Assembly (NCBI GenBank): GCA_016199745.1
Contig: JACQFZ010000060.1
Location: forward strand, 1 to 45,489
From: Gammaproteobacteria bacterium
GTDB lineage: Bacteria; Pseudomonadota; Gammaproteobacteria; Acidiferrobacterales; Sulfurifustaceae
Direction: 5' to 3'
DNA: 45,489 bases
A program made the position numbers and the translations under genes. Below the pieces are notes generated by a model that searched no databases, was not told where the DNA came from, and saw only the letters and a list, made by a program, of their open reading frames with translations. Below are positions 15,339-23,305 of the stretch, piece after piece. Numbering within the stretch: the first letter of the stretch is position 1; the number at the start of each line of letters is the position of its first letter.

Positions 15339-15506
15339 CGAACGATGTCGTTAAGCTGCTGCGGCAAGTCGCGAGGCTCAACGGCGCCAAGCTCTTTGTC
15401 CAGGCTGGCGCTGACGAGTGCAGCCGTCAACGGCGTCAGCACCTCGCGCAGGGTCCCAAGAACGAGCGCCACCGCGATTAGCGACTAAAATCCATGTGGT
15501 ATTCAT
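15339..15506 (-). pseudogene. host attachment protein (AtsE-like), deleted and frameshifted
   Basis: Two pieces of the bacterial host-attachment-protein family are joined. From ATG 15506 one frame reads MNTTWILVANRGGAR, the family's N-terminal strand. A second frame continues with LTAALVSASLDKELGAVEPR and DLPQQLNDIVRL, the family's conserved C-terminus (SLDKDLGxVEPRDLP). About 70-100 central residues are missing and the frame shifts between the pieces. The remnant lies directly upstream of the dksA promoter, so it is no longer translated as a functional protein. Confidence 0.7.
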
Positions 15507-15539
15507 CGTAATTTGGCCTCAGAAAAGGGGAAGTACTCT

Positions 15540-15574
15540 GCTTGGACGCAGTACCGGGCGAGGGCGTTCCAAGC
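15540..15574 (+). other. long stem-loop upstream of a small gene
   Basis: GCTTGGACGC (15540-15549) pairs with GCGTTCCAAGC (15564-15574) with one bulged base around a 14-base loop. No T-run follows. It precedes the small gene at 15664 by about 90 bases and could be part of its leader, or a relic. Confidence 0.4.
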
Positions 15575-15663
15575 GAATTAACCCCTATCCGTGGCATGGT
15601 CCTTGCTCCCTTTAGGGGTAGGACCGGCGGACCGCCGCCGATCAGAAGCTAAGGCGGTGTACC

Positions 15664-15885
15664 ATGAACTCAAATGCTTTAAGTGATCTGTCGAAAGAAC
15701 TGATTAACGAGGCGGAGAGCGCCTGCGCCGAGTCCGACCCGGAAATGCGCGAATCAGCAGGGATGGTACTGGTAGGAGATATCTACGCTGTCCTAGCCTC
15801 GCACCCCGAAGAGCACCTCGAAAAAATTCACGACGTTCGACCGCCGGAAACTGATACCGACAGTCTTGAGCCGTTCATTCGATAG
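15664..15885 (+). CDS. small acidic hypothetical protein
   Basis: A 73-residue protein beginning MNSNALSDLSKELINEAESA, strongly acidic, predicted mostly helical, no membrane span or cysteine cluster. A ribosome site AAGGCGG lies 7 bases before the ATG, which supports real translation. Its last 11 bases overlap the convergent rhodanese gene. I do not recognise a family and propose no function. Confidence 0.6.
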   Translation: MNSNALSDLSKELINEAESACAESDPEMRESAGMVLVGDIYAVLASHPEEHLEKIHDVRPPETDTDSLEPFIR

Positions 15886-16690
15886 GCGTATCCGGCAGGC
15901 TGCCCCATTCCGACCATGAGCCGGGGTAAGCTCGGACCCGCGGGTACCCCAACGTTTTAAGGACGAAGTACGTATGTGCTGACCGATGATGCGTCTGGCA
16001 ATACGTCACGATCTCTTTATCAGGCGTTATACCGAGCCCTTCCAACGTACGTTTAATGTCTGCCGCATTCTTCAGGCGCGTTTGGCGCATGGCGTCCATG
16101 GCATCGGTCCATTGGAAATTTACTGCGCCGGGGATGTGCCCGGCACGAGCCGACCGTTTCACCTTTCCGCTGTATTCATCCGGCGAGCGCGCATCCAACA
16201 GTACGACATTGGGATCGCGCAGGTGCGCGAGGATGTATTCCTTGTCGGCAATTGCATTACGGCTGATTTGCACCGGATAGCTGGTTGCCGACACTGGCTT
16301 AACGCCACTCTCCACCGGTCGTTGCTCCGCCAGCCAAGCACGGATACCGCCGTTCAAAATCGACAGGCGCGCGTGGCCAATGACTTCCAGGGTCCATAAG
16401 AATCGCGCCGCGCGGCCATTGCCTTCGTCGTCGTAGGCGACCACCTGTTTGTCCGGTGTCAGCCCAATGCTGCCTAAGGCTTCCGCCAGCTGCTGTGGTT
16501 CCGGCAGCACCGCCGCTGCTGGCGGGCGCGGTGCAATGATGCGTGCGTAATCGAGGTGCACGGCGCCCGGCACATGACTGCGGGCGTGGAGTGCAGGTTG
16601 GCTGAGGTCGATAATGGCGAGCGCGGGATCGCCAAGGCGGGCCGCCAACTCGGCGGGTTCAACCAACAACGGTAGTAACGGTTGCGTCAT
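15875..16690 (-). CDS. thiosulfate sulfurtransferase (two-domain rhodanese)
   Basis: A 271-residue protein with two rhodanese domains. The N-terminal domain (about 8-125) has Asp instead of the catalytic Cys (VVAYDDEGNGRAARFLW) and is structural. The C-terminal domain carries the active-site loop CQTHHR after IVTY, with Cys forming the persulfide and Arg at the loop end. The CQTHHR loop differs from the CGSGVTA loop of mercaptopyruvate sulfurtransferases and fits thiosulfate-type enzymes. The ATG at 16690, with AGGGAG upstream, is preferred; the open frame reaches 16981 but that part lies opposite queD. Confidence 0.9.
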   Translation of the reverse strand: MTQPLLPLLVEPAELAARLGDPALAIIDLSQPALHARSHVPGAVHLDYARIIAPRPPAAAVLPEPQQLAEALGSIGLTPDKQVVAYDDEGNGRAARFLWTLEVIGHARLSILNGGIRAWLAEQRPVESGVKPVSATSYPVQISRNAIADKEYILAHLRDPNVVLLDARSPDEYSGKVKRSARAGHIPGAVNFQWTDAMDAMRQTRLKNAADIKRTLEGLGITPDKEIVTYCQTHHRSAHTYFVLKTLGYPRVRAYPGSWSEWGSLPDTPIE

Positions 16691-16777
16691 TTCAAAGCGT
16701 CTCCCTGAGCAAGTGTCGTATTCTAATCTGTGCCGCGGCGCGGCGATAAGTTCCGTCGATGAGGTAAACTGGCGCCC

Positions 16778-17137
16778 GTGGAAATATACAAAGTCTTCAT
16801 GATCGAAGCGGCGCATCGGCTGCCCAATGTACCCGAAGGCCACAAATGTCGCCGGCTTCATGGCCACTCGTTCGCGATCGAGGTCCGCGTGCGCGGACCG
16901 GTCGGAGCGGATACCGGTTGGGTGCTTGATTTCGCCGACATCGGCCGGGCGTTTGAGCCGCTGTTTCGCCAGCTCGATCATAATTATCTAAACGAAATTC
17001 CTGGCTTGGAAAATCCGACCAGCGAACACCTGGCAAAATGGATCTGGCAGCGCTTGCAGCCGACGTTGCCGTTGTTGTGCGAGGTCGCCGTGCGCGAGAC
17101 GTGTACCGCCGGTTGTGTCTATCGCGGCAAAGGATAA
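16778..17137 (+). CDS. queD: 6-carboxytetrahydropterin synthase QueD
   Basis: A 119-residue member of the 6-pyruvoyl-tetrahydropterin synthase family, which makes 6-carboxytetrahydropterin for queuosine and other deazapurines. Zinc ligands appear in AAHRLP and LHGHSF, and the catalytic Cys lies in [10 protein letters not shown]. Later conserved elements are [15 protein letters not shown] and [13 protein letters not shown]. The start is GTG at 16778. The next gene begins 5 bases after its stop, so the esterase is probably translated from the same message. Confidence 0.93.
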   Translation: MEIYKVFMIEAAHRLPNVPEGHKCRRLHGHSFAIEVRVRGPVGADTGWVLDFADIGRAFEPLFRQLDHNYLNEIPGLENPTSEHLAKWIWQRLQPTLPLLCEVAVRETCTAGCVYRGKG

Positions 17138-17142
17138 CGGCA

Positions 17143-17811
17143 GTGAGTGTTCGAAACGATCCCCCTATTGAATTACAAACCGCCGCTACTGTCTCCGCTT
17201 CCATCATCTGGTTGCACGGACTGGGCGCTGACGGTCACGACTTCCCGGGTATTGTTCCGGAGTTGCGATTGCCACCGACCTTGGGCGTGCGCTTCGTGTT
17301 TCCGCACGCACCGTATCGGCCGGTGACCCTTAATAATGGCTACGTCATGCGTGCGTGGTACGACATGGCGATGGCCGAGCACGGTTATCAACAAAATATT
17401 GACCATCTGACCGAATCGGTCCGGAGCATCCATTCCCTCATCGAACGCGAGCAGGGTAGGGGCGTAGCGCCGAACCGTATCATCGTCGCCGGCTTTTCCC
17501 AGGGCGGGGTCGTCGCGTTGCATAGCGCGCTACGCTTCCGCCCGCGCCTGGCCGGCGGCATTGTTCTTTCGGCCCCTGTGTTCTATATAAATGAGTTGTT
17601 AGACGAGACCGCCCCGGTAACCGAGTTGCCGCTGTTTCTCGGCTATGGGACCGATGACGGGATCGTGCCCTTCGTTTATGGCGAGCAACTGCGGTCGCAA
17701 TTGCAGGCGGCCGGCTGGCCAATCGAGTGGCACGTTTATGACATGGAGCACAGCGTCTGCCTGGACGAAATTCTGGATATCGGCCGATTTATTGCGCGCA
17801 CCCTCGGTTAA
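17143..17811 (+). CDS. carboxylesterase (phospholipase/carboxylesterase family)
   Basis: A 222-residue alpha/beta hydrolase of the small carboxylesterase (PF02230-type) group. It shows IIWLHGLGADGHDF (oxyanion loop), FVFPHAPYRPVT, the nucleophile GFSQGGVVALH (Ser), TDDGIVP (Asp) and MEHSVC (His). Such enzymes hydrolyse short-chain esters and sometimes lysophospholipids or protein thioesters. The GTG at 17143 is chosen because AAGGAT lies 8-9 bases upstream and the conserved fold starts soon after; the frame is open further upstream inside queD. No signal peptide, so cytoplasmic. Confidence 0.92.
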   Translation: MSVRNDPPIELQTAATVSASIIWLHGLGADGHDFPGIVPELRLPPTLGVRFVFPHAPYRPVTLNNGYVMRAWYDMAMAEHGYQQNIDHLTESVRSIHSLIEREQGRGVAPNRIIVAGFSQGGVVALHSALRFRPRLAGGIVLSAPVFYINELLDETAPVTELPLFLGYGTDDGIVPFVYGEQLRSQLQAAGWPIEWHVYDMEHSVCLDEILDIGRFIARTLG

Positions 17812-17819
17812 ATGGCGTA

Positions 17820-17879
17820 AGAGGCGACTAGAGTCTTTAATTAGGACATCCAAAACTCTAACGAGCCGTTGGCGCCTCT
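17820..17879 (+). other. nested stem-loop between the esterase and ankyrin genes
   Basis: AGAGGCG (17820-17826) pairs with CGCCTCT (17873-17879), and inside it AGAGT (17830-17834) pairs with ACTCT (17855-17859). No T-run follows, so it may be a leader structure for the ankyrin gene or an mRNA 3' stabiliser rather than a terminator. Confidence 0.3.
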
Positions 17880-17918
17880 GCCCGAACCGGGCGGCCGGCG
17901 CAGGTACTAAGGGGAACT

Positions 17919-18566
17919 ATGGTACTGCTGCGTGAATCGCCGCTTGATTGGGCGCTGGTCGGTGTAGTTGCTCTGCTGGTCATCGGTGCCAATTTGCCAA
18001 CGCCGCTGATCGAAGTCGTTAACTTCGATCGGCGCTACTTCGTGATTGGGCTGGCCCTGGTCGTCTGTGTCGCCCTCGTTCGTTATCTCAAATTCGCGTT
18101 ACTGCTGCTGGTGTTCCTGCTGGCTGTCGGCGCCAACCTCCCAGAGGAATTGGCGAAGACATTCAATATCGATCCGCAGATCATGTTGCTGGCGCTGTTG
18201 GCGATGGTGGTCGTGTCGCTCAGCAATAAGATCTGGAAGCTGCCGACCGGCAACGACAAGAAAAGCCGTTCGCCCAGCCTCCATGGCGCTGCTGCGCTTT
18301 TTGGCGCCGTCCTGAAGGGCCGCATCGCCATCGTCCAAACGTTGTTGAAACAGGGCGTCAACGTGAACACCCGCACCGTCACCGGCAAGACGCCGCTGAT
18401 GGCCGCCGCTTATAAAGGCTACAGCGATATCGTCCAGCTGCTGCTCGACAACGGCGCCGAGGCCAATGCACGCGATACGCGCGGCGACTCGGCGTTGAAG
18501 ATGGCGGAACGAGGGGGTTACAGCCGAATCGTGCAGACACTGCGGGCGTCAGGAGCCGCAGACTAG
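17919..18566 (+). CDS. membrane protein with cytoplasmic ankyrin repeats
   Basis: A 215-residue protein. The first 105 residues contain about four hydrophobic spans (LDWALVGVVALLVIGANL, YFVIGLALVVCVALVRYL, FALLLLVFLLAVGANL, IMLLALLAMVVVSL). The remainder has three ankyrin-type repeats: LFGAVLKGRIAIVQTLLKQG, TGKTPLMAAAYKGYSDIVQL and RGDSALKMAERGGYSRIVQT. Ankyrin repeats usually bind proteins, so this may tether a partner to the inner membrane; partner unknown. The ribosome site AAGGGGA is well placed before the ATG. The two halves could have been joined by fusion, but I cannot show it. Confidence 0.85.
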   Translation: MVLLRESPLDWALVGVVALLVIGANLPTPLIEVVNFDRRYFVIGLALVVCVALVRYLKFALLLLVFLLAVGANLPEELAKTFNIDPQIMLLALLAMVVVSLSNKIWKLPTGNDKKSRSPSLHGAAALFGAVLKGRIAIVQTLLKQGVNVNTRTVTGKTPLMAAAYKGYSDIVQLLLDNGAEANARDTRGDSALKMAERGGYSRIVQTLRASGAAD

Positions 18567-18583
18567 AAGAAGAGGCGGGTAAA

Positions 18584-18659
18584 TGGCGCTCCCTAGGGGA
18601 TTCGAACCCCTGTTACCGGCGTGAGAGGCCAGCGTCCTAGGCCACTAGACGAAGGGAGC
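18584..18659 (-). tRNA. tRNA-Glu(CTC)
   Basis: A 76-base cloverleaf with encoded CCA. The acceptor GCTCCCT pairs with AGGGAGC, discriminator G. The anticodon stem CTGGC/GCCGG encloses the loop CTCTCAC, giving anticodon CTC, which reads GAG. The T-arm is AGGGG-TTCGAAT-CCCCT. It differs from the commoner UUC isoacceptor by the wobble base. Confidence 0.95.
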
Positions 18660-18703
18660 GTTGTAATGACTGACGAATAATGCCAGTGCCGCGGAAAGCG
18701 GCT

Positions 18704-18731
18704 ATTATACGTGGCGCTTTGACTTACACAA
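18704..18731 (-). promoter_or_regulatory. promoter of tRNA-Glu
   Basis: On the minus strand TTGTGT (18731-18726) and a perfect TATAAT (18709-18704) are 16 bases apart, about 45 bases before the tRNA. The same AT-rich block reads TATTAT on the plus strand and may also be used for pcnB. Confidence 0.5.
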
Positions 18732-18762
18732 CCGTATCACGCTGAGATCCAAGGTAAAAAAG

Positions 18763-20055
18763 ATTAAAGAACCTCTCATCATTCCGCGCGCCGAGCACTC
18801 GATCTCGCGCGCACTCGTCAGCGAAAACGCGCTCAAGGTCCTCAATCGATTGAAGGAAGCCGGCTACGCCAGTCTGCTGGTCGGCGGCTGTGTGCGCGAT
18901 TTGTTGCTGGGCCGCGAACCGAAGGACTTCGACGTCGTTACCGATGCGAGCCCGGAAGACGTCAAAAAGGTCTTCCACAGCGCGCGCCTGATCGGTCGGC
19001 GGTTTCGCTTGGCGCATGTGCGGTTCGGCCGCGAAATCATCGAAGTCGCGACCTTCCGTGCGGCACCGCCGGTCGGCGTTGATCTCGAAGTGCACGATCA
19101 CAACGTCTTCGGCACGCAGGAAGAAGACGCGCGCCGCCGCGATTTCACCGTCAACGCGTTGTACTACAACATTCGCGATTTCACCGTCATGGACTACGTC
19201 GGTGGAGTCGAGGATTTGCAGCGCGGGCTGTTACGCATCATCGGCGATCCCGTGATCCGGTTTCGCGAAGATCCGGTGCGCATGCTGCGCGCCGTACGTT
19301 TTGCCGCCAAGCTCGGTTTCCGGATCGACGACGCGACCGCCGCGCCGATTCATGAGCTCGGCGCGCAGTTGTTGACTGTTCCACCGGCGCGCATGTTCGA
19401 GGAAATCCTGAAATTGTTTCAGGGCGGTTATGCGCTTGCCACCTTCGAATTGCTGCGCAACTACGGACTGTTCCGCTATTTGTTCCCGATGACGGATAAG
19501 GCGCTGGAACGCGAACAGAACAATTTCCCACTGACACTATTACCGCAAGCACTCACTAATACCGACGCGCGTATCGCCGAAGACAAACCGGTAACGCCGG
19601 CGTTCTTGTTCGCCGCATTGTTGTGGGAACCGGTGCGGCAACGTGCTGCTGCGCGTGAAGCACAAGGCATGCGGTCGTCAGAAGCCCTCGAACGCGCTGC
19701 CGAAGAAATTCTGCACGAGCAGTTGAAGCACATCATGATCCCGAAGCGCTTTAGCGTGCCGATGCGCGAGATCTGGTCGATGCAATCGCGGCTCGAGCGC
19801 CGTTCCGGTCAGCAAGCGTTTCGCATGCTCGAGCACAAACGTTTTCGCGCCGCCTATGACTTTTTAGTGTTGCGCGCGCGCAGCGGCGAAGCTGACGCTA
19901 CGCTTGCCGAATGGTGGACGCGGTTTCAGGAAGTTGCCGAGCCCGAGCGTCGTTCGATGGTGGAGGCGGTCGTTTCGCCGGCGACGCCCGGTAAAAAACG
20001 CCGTCGCCGCCGTCGTCGTAGCGGCTCGTCGCCATCGCCCACCGCGCCGCAATGA
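18763..20055 (+). CDS. pcnB: poly(A) polymerase I, apparent AUU start
   Basis: A 430-residue poly(A) polymerase of the class II nucleotidyltransferase superfamily, which adds 3' tails that promote RNA decay. Visible: LLVGGCVRDLLLGREPKDFD (nucleotide-binding loop and catalytic DxD), RRDFTVNALYY, FREDPVRMLRAVRFAAKLGF, and an Arg-rich tail (KKRRRRRRRR). The conserved N-terminus IIPRAEHSISRALVSENALK lies upstream of the first ordinary start (TTG 18850), and the frame back to the stop at 18667 contains no ATG, GTG or TTG. ATT at 18763 has AAGG at 18751-18754, 8 bases before it, and is chosen as start. E. coli pcnB is known to start at AUU. It overlaps folK by ATGA. Confidence 0.93.
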   Translation: MKEPLIIPRAEHSISRALVSENALKVLNRLKEAGYASLLVGGCVRDLLLGREPKDFDVVTDASPEDVKKVFHSARLIGRRFRLAHVRFGREIIEVATFRAAPPVGVDLEVHDHNVFGTQEEDARRRDFTVNALYYNIRDFTVMDYVGGVEDLQRGLLRIIGDPVIRFREDPVRMLRAVRFAAKLGFRIDDATAAPIHELGAQLLTVPPARMFEEILKLFQGGYALATFELLRNYGLFRYLFPMTDKALEREQNNFPLTLLPQALTNTDARIAEDKPVTPAFLFAALLWEPVRQRAAAREAQGMRSSEALERAAEEILHEQLKHIMIPKRFSVPMREIWSMQSRLERRSGQQAFRMLEHKRFRAAYDFLVLRARSGEADATLAEWWTRFQEVAEPERRSMVEAVVSPATPGKKRRRRRRRSGSSPSPTAPQ

Positions 20056-20543
20056 CAAAAGTAGTACGGGCCTATGTTGCCCTCGGCAGCAATCTGGCCG
20101 ATCCGATGGTGCAGGTGCGCGCCGGCATCGACGCCCTCGCGGCATTGCCGGAGACGACGGTCGTGCGCAACTCGTCGTTGTACCGCACGGCACCCGTTGG
20201 CGTCACCGCGCAACCCGACTTCATCAACGCTGTCAGCGCGATCGATACCTCCCTGACGCCTGAACGGTTAATGCAAGCGCTGCTTGCCACCGAACAGGCG
20301 CACGGGCGCGTACGGTCGATGCCCGGCGGTCCGCGTACGCTTGATCTCGATCTGTTGCTTTACGCCGATCTGCAATTACAGTCGACGTTAGTTACTGTGC
20401 CGCATCCAAGACTGCACGAACGCGCGTTCGTCCTGTATCCTCTGGCCGAGATCGCGCCGAACCTGCAGGTGCCCGGTCGCGGCGATATTGCCGAGCTGGT
20501 GCGCCGCTGTGCCGATCAGACGATCGAACGTTTGCCGGCATAA
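20052..20543 (+). CDS. folK: HPPK, 2-amino-4-hydroxy-6-hydroxymethyldihydropteridine pyrophosphokinase
   Basis: A 163-residue enzyme that transfers pyrophosphate from ATP to hydroxymethyldihydropterin in folate synthesis, in the cytoplasm. The start AYVALGSNLADP, the core YRTAPVGVTAQPDFINAV and the metal-binding GPRTLDLDLLLY are all present, with HPRLHERAFVLYPLAEIAP following. Length is normal. Its ATG overlaps the pcnB stop (ATGA), so translation is probably coupled; the pcnB-folK pairing is common in gammaproteobacteria. Confidence 0.96.
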   Translation: MTKVVRAYVALGSNLADPMVQVRAGIDALAALPETTVVRNSSLYRTAPVGVTAQPDFINAVSAIDTSLTPERLMQALLATEQAHGRVRSMPGGPRTLDLDLLLYADLQLQSTLVTVPHPRLHERAFVLYPLAEIAPNLQVPGRGDIAELVRRCADQTIERLPA

Positions 20544-20572
20544 ATTGCCGGCACCACCACGAAGCAATCAGC

Positions 20573-21220
20573 ATGGCGATAGGAAATCCCGGATACATTG
20601 TTGTCGAAGGCCCGGTCGGCGTCGGCAAGACCAGCCTGGCACGGCGTCTGGCCGACGAGTTCGGCGCGCAAGCGTTACTCGAACGCCCGGAAGAAAACCC
20701 GTTCCTCGAGCGCTTTTATCATTCGCGTAAATATTACGCGCTGCCGACTCAGCTATTTTTTCTGTTCCAGCGTGCGCGTCAGATTCAAGAGCTGAAGCAG
20801 GGCGATATGTTCAGCACCGGCTTCGTCGCCGATTTTCTGATCGATAAAGATCGATTGTTCGCGCGCGCCAATCTTGACGACGACGAGCTGCGTTTGTACG
20901 AGCAGGTGTACGAACAGACCAGTTTCGATCTGCCGCAACCGAACCTCGTCATTTATTTGCAGGCGCCGGTGGACGTGCTGCTCGATCGCATTCGTCGCCG
21001 TGGCATCGCCTACGAAGGTCTAATCGATCGCCCGTATTTGCAATCGCTTGTCAGTGCTTATACGCAGTTCTTTCATCATTACGCCGCGTCGCCGCTGCTG
21101 GCGGTCAACGCTGCCGAGATCAACTTCGTCGATCGCGACGAAGATTTCCGGACGCTGCTCGATTACATCTCCAACATCCGCAGCGGCCGCCACTTTTTCA
21201 ACCCGTTGGTGACGCCATGA
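20573..21220 (+). CDS. deoxynucleoside kinase family protein
   Basis: A 215-residue dNK/dGK-type kinase. P-loop EGPVGVGKTSLARRL (about 13-27), ERPEENPFLERFY with the substrate Glu, FLFQRARQIQ, and the LID-like RIRRRGIAYEG. It phosphorylates deoxynucleosides in salvage; the exact base is not predictable from sequence. It sits between folK and panB and overlaps panB by ATGA, so it is part of the folate/pantothenate message. I recall this arrangement as common in gammaproteobacteria. No obvious metabolic link to pantothenate is known to me. Confidence 0.9.
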   Translation: MAIGNPGYIVVEGPVGVGKTSLARRLADEFGAQALLERPEENPFLERFYHSRKYYALPTQLFFLFQRARQIQELKQGDMFSTGFVADFLIDKDRLFARANLDDDELRLYEQVYEQTSFDLPQPNLVIYLQAPVDVLLDRIRRRGIAYEGLIDRPYLQSLVSAYTQFFHHYAASPLLAVNAAEINFVDRDEDFRTLLDYISNIRSGRHFFNPLVTP

Positions 21221-22011
21221 ACACGGTTACGCTCACGACGCTGCGCGACATGAAAGGCAAAGACGAGAAGATCGCTTGCCTGACGGCGTACGACTATAGC
21301 TTTGCGGCGCTGCTCGACCGCGCCGGCATGGATTTGATCATGATCGGCGATTCGCTCGGCATGGTGATGCAGGGACACGATTCGACCATTCCGGTAACCA
21401 TGACCGACATGATGTACCACACGCGCTGTGTCGCTCGTGGCGTCGAGCGAGCGCTGCTAGTGGCCGATATGCCGTTCTTGAGTTACCAGCAGAATCGCGA
21501 ACAGGCATTTATCAATGCCGGTTTGTTGATGCAGGCGGGTGGCCACGTCGTGAAGTTGGAAGGCGGCGAGCCGATGGCGGAGACGGTACGCTTTCTGGTC
21601 GAGCGCGGCGTGCCGGTCTGTGGCCATCTCGGTTTGATGCCGCAATCGGTCCATCAGCTCGGCGGTTACCGCGTGCAGGGCAAGACAGTCGACGCGGCGC
21701 AGCGTTTGCGGCATGACGCTAAAGTACTCGAGCAAGCCGGCGCCAGTTTGGTTGTTTTAGAAGCGGTGCCGGCGGCGTTGGCGAAGCAAGTGACGCAAGA
21801 CTTGACGATTCCGACCATCGGCATCGGCGCGGGTGTCGACACGGACGGGCAAATCCTCGTGCTGCAAGACATGCTCGGTTTGTATCCGCGGCCGAGTCCG
21901 AAGTTCTCCAAGAATTTTATGAGCGGCGTCGATTCTATCGAGGCGGCCATCAAGTCGTATGGCAGCGCCGTAAAATCGCGCCGCTTTCCGGGTGCAGAGC
22001 ATTCGTATTAG
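21217..22011 (+). CDS. panB: ketopantoate hydroxymethyltransferase
   Basis: A 264-residue TIM-barrel enzyme that converts 2-oxoisovalerate and methylene-tetrahydrofolate to ketopantoate, the first step to pantothenate. Signatures: KIACLTAYDYSFAALLDRAG, MIGDSLGMVMQGHDSTIPVT (metal-binding Asp), KLEGG, and GIGAGVDTDGQILVLQDMLG. Length and domain order are normal. It overlaps the kinase gene before it by four bases and abuts panC, whose ATG follows the stop directly. Confidence 0.97.
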   Translation: MNTVTLTTLRDMKGKDEKIACLTAYDYSFAALLDRAGMDLIMIGDSLGMVMQGHDSTIPVTMTDMMYHTRCVARGVERALLVADMPFLSYQQNREQAFINAGLLMQAGGHVVKLEGGEPMAETVRFLVERGVPVCGHLGLMPQSVHQLGGYRVQGKTVDAAQRLRHDAKVLEQAGASLVVLEAVPAALAKQVTQDLTIPTIGIGAGVDTDGQILVLQDMLGLYPRPSPKFSKNFMSGVDSIEAAIKSYGSAVKSRRFPGAEHSY

Positions 22012-22863
22012 ATGAAAACGGTTTCGACCATTGCCGACTTGCAACACGAAGTCGCGGCCGCGCGCCGTAACGGCAAGCGTATTGCGTTTGTGCCGACGAT
22101 GGGCAACTTACATGCCGGACATATCAAACTAATTGACGTTGCCCGGCGCAATGCCGACTTCATCGCTGTCAGCATCTACGTCAACCCGTTGCAGTTCGGA
22201 CCGAAGGAAGACTTCGCTGCCTATCCGCGCACGCCGGCCGAAGATGCAACGCTGCTCAAAAACAGCGGTGCCGATTTGCTGTTTACGCCGACCCAAGCCG
22301 ATATCTATCCGCGTGGTATGGCGGTGCATACGCAGGTGGAAGTGCCGAAGTTCAGCGACATTTTGTGCGGCGCGTTTCGTCCCGGTCACTTTCGCGGCGT
22401 TACGACGGTGGTCGCGCGCTTGTTTCATCTGGTAAAACCCGACGTTGCCGTATTCGGCAAAAAAGATTACCAGCAGTTGTTATTGATCCGCCTGATGGTC
22501 GTTGACTTGGGGCTGGCGATCGACATCATTGGCGTCGATACCATACGCGATGCCGATGGCCTCGCCATGAGCTCGCGCAATACCTATCTACGGCCGGAAG
22601 AACGACGGATCGCACCACGGCTGTTTTCCATTCTGTGCGATACGCGCGATGAGATTGTGCGTGCGAAGGAGATTCCTGCGGACGCCGAGCGCGTCGCCGC
22701 CGAACGGTTGCAGCGCATCGGTTTTCGACCGGAATACGTCCGGATCGTCCGCCAGCAGGATCTGGCGGATCCGGCGGAGGGCGATCGAAAACTAGCGATT
22801 TTGGCGGCTGCTTGGCTTGGTCGGACTCGACTAATAGATAATATTGAAGCGGAAATTCCCTAG
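22012..22863 (+). CDS. panC: pantothenate synthetase
   Basis: A 283-residue ATP-dependent ligase joining pantoate and beta-alanine. Motifs: FVPTMGNLHAGHIKLIDVAR (the HxGH-type nucleotide site), SIYVNPLQFGPKEDFAAYPR, FGKKDYQQLLLIRLMV, and DGLAMSSRNTYL (KMSKS-equivalent region). Full length. It starts immediately after the panB stop with no spacer, implying coupled translation. No terminator separates it from panD, which begins 50 bases later. Confidence 0.97.
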   Translation: MKTVSTIADLQHEVAAARRNGKRIAFVPTMGNLHAGHIKLIDVARRNADFIAVSIYVNPLQFGPKEDFAAYPRTPAEDATLLKNSGADLLFTPTQADIYPRGMAVHTQVEVPKFSDILCGAFRPGHFRGVTTVVARLFHLVKPDVAVFGKKDYQQLLLIRLMVVDLGLAIDIIGVDTIRDADGLAMSSRNTYLRPEERRIAPRLFSILCDTRDEIVRAKEIPADAERVAAERLQRIGFRPEYVRIVRQQDLADPAEGDRKLAILAAAWLGRTRLIDNIEAEIP

Positions 22864-22913
22864 GCCGTTCGGCCGATTTGAATCGCCCCGCAAAATCCGG
22901 ATAATGCGCGCCC

Positions 22914-23294
22914 ATGCGCCGCATCATGCTGAAATCCAAGATCCACCGTGCCCGCGTGACCCACGCCGAGCTCGACTACGAAGGCTCCGTTGCTGTCGAC
23001 GAGCGTTTGCTCGAGGCTGCCGGGGTCCGCGAATACGAACGTGTCGAGATTTACAACGTGCGTAACGGCGAGCGTTTCGCCACTTATGCCATTCGCGCCG
23101 AAGCCGGTTCCGGCATTATCTCGATCAACGGCGCTGCCGCGCACAAGGCGCAGCCGGGCGACATCGTTATTATCTGCACCTACGCCGAGTATGAAGAGAA
23201 GGAGCTCGTGGCTTTCAAGCCCCATCTGGTTTACGTCGACGAAAAAAACCGTATCACCCACACCCGTAACGCCATCCCGGTGCAGGCCGCTTAA
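22914..23294 (+). CDS. panD: aspartate 1-decarboxylase proenzyme
   Basis: A 126-residue pyruvoyl enzyme that makes beta-alanine from aspartate for PanC. The self-cleavage site Gly24-Ser25 lies in [11 protein letters not shown], and [14 protein letters not shown] and [19 protein letters not shown] are typical. The ATG at 22914 gives the cleavage Ser at position 25, as in E. coli. With panB and panC this completes the local pantothenate set except for ketopantoate reductase, which is not in the window. It converges with the methyltransferase gene 11 bases away. Confidence 0.96.
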   Translation: MRRIMLKSKIHRARVTHAELDYEGSVAVDERLLEAAGVREYERVEIYNVRNGERFATYAIRAEAGSGIISINGAAAHKAQPGDIVIICTYAEYEEKELVAFKPHLVYVDEKNRITHTRNAIPVQAA

Positions 23295-23305
23295 TCGGCG
23301 TTTTG

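Noticed and set aside
16691-16981. 97-codon N-terminal extension of the rhodanese
   Set aside because: It lies opposite queD and has no rhodanese similarity; a good ribosome site supports ATG 16690.
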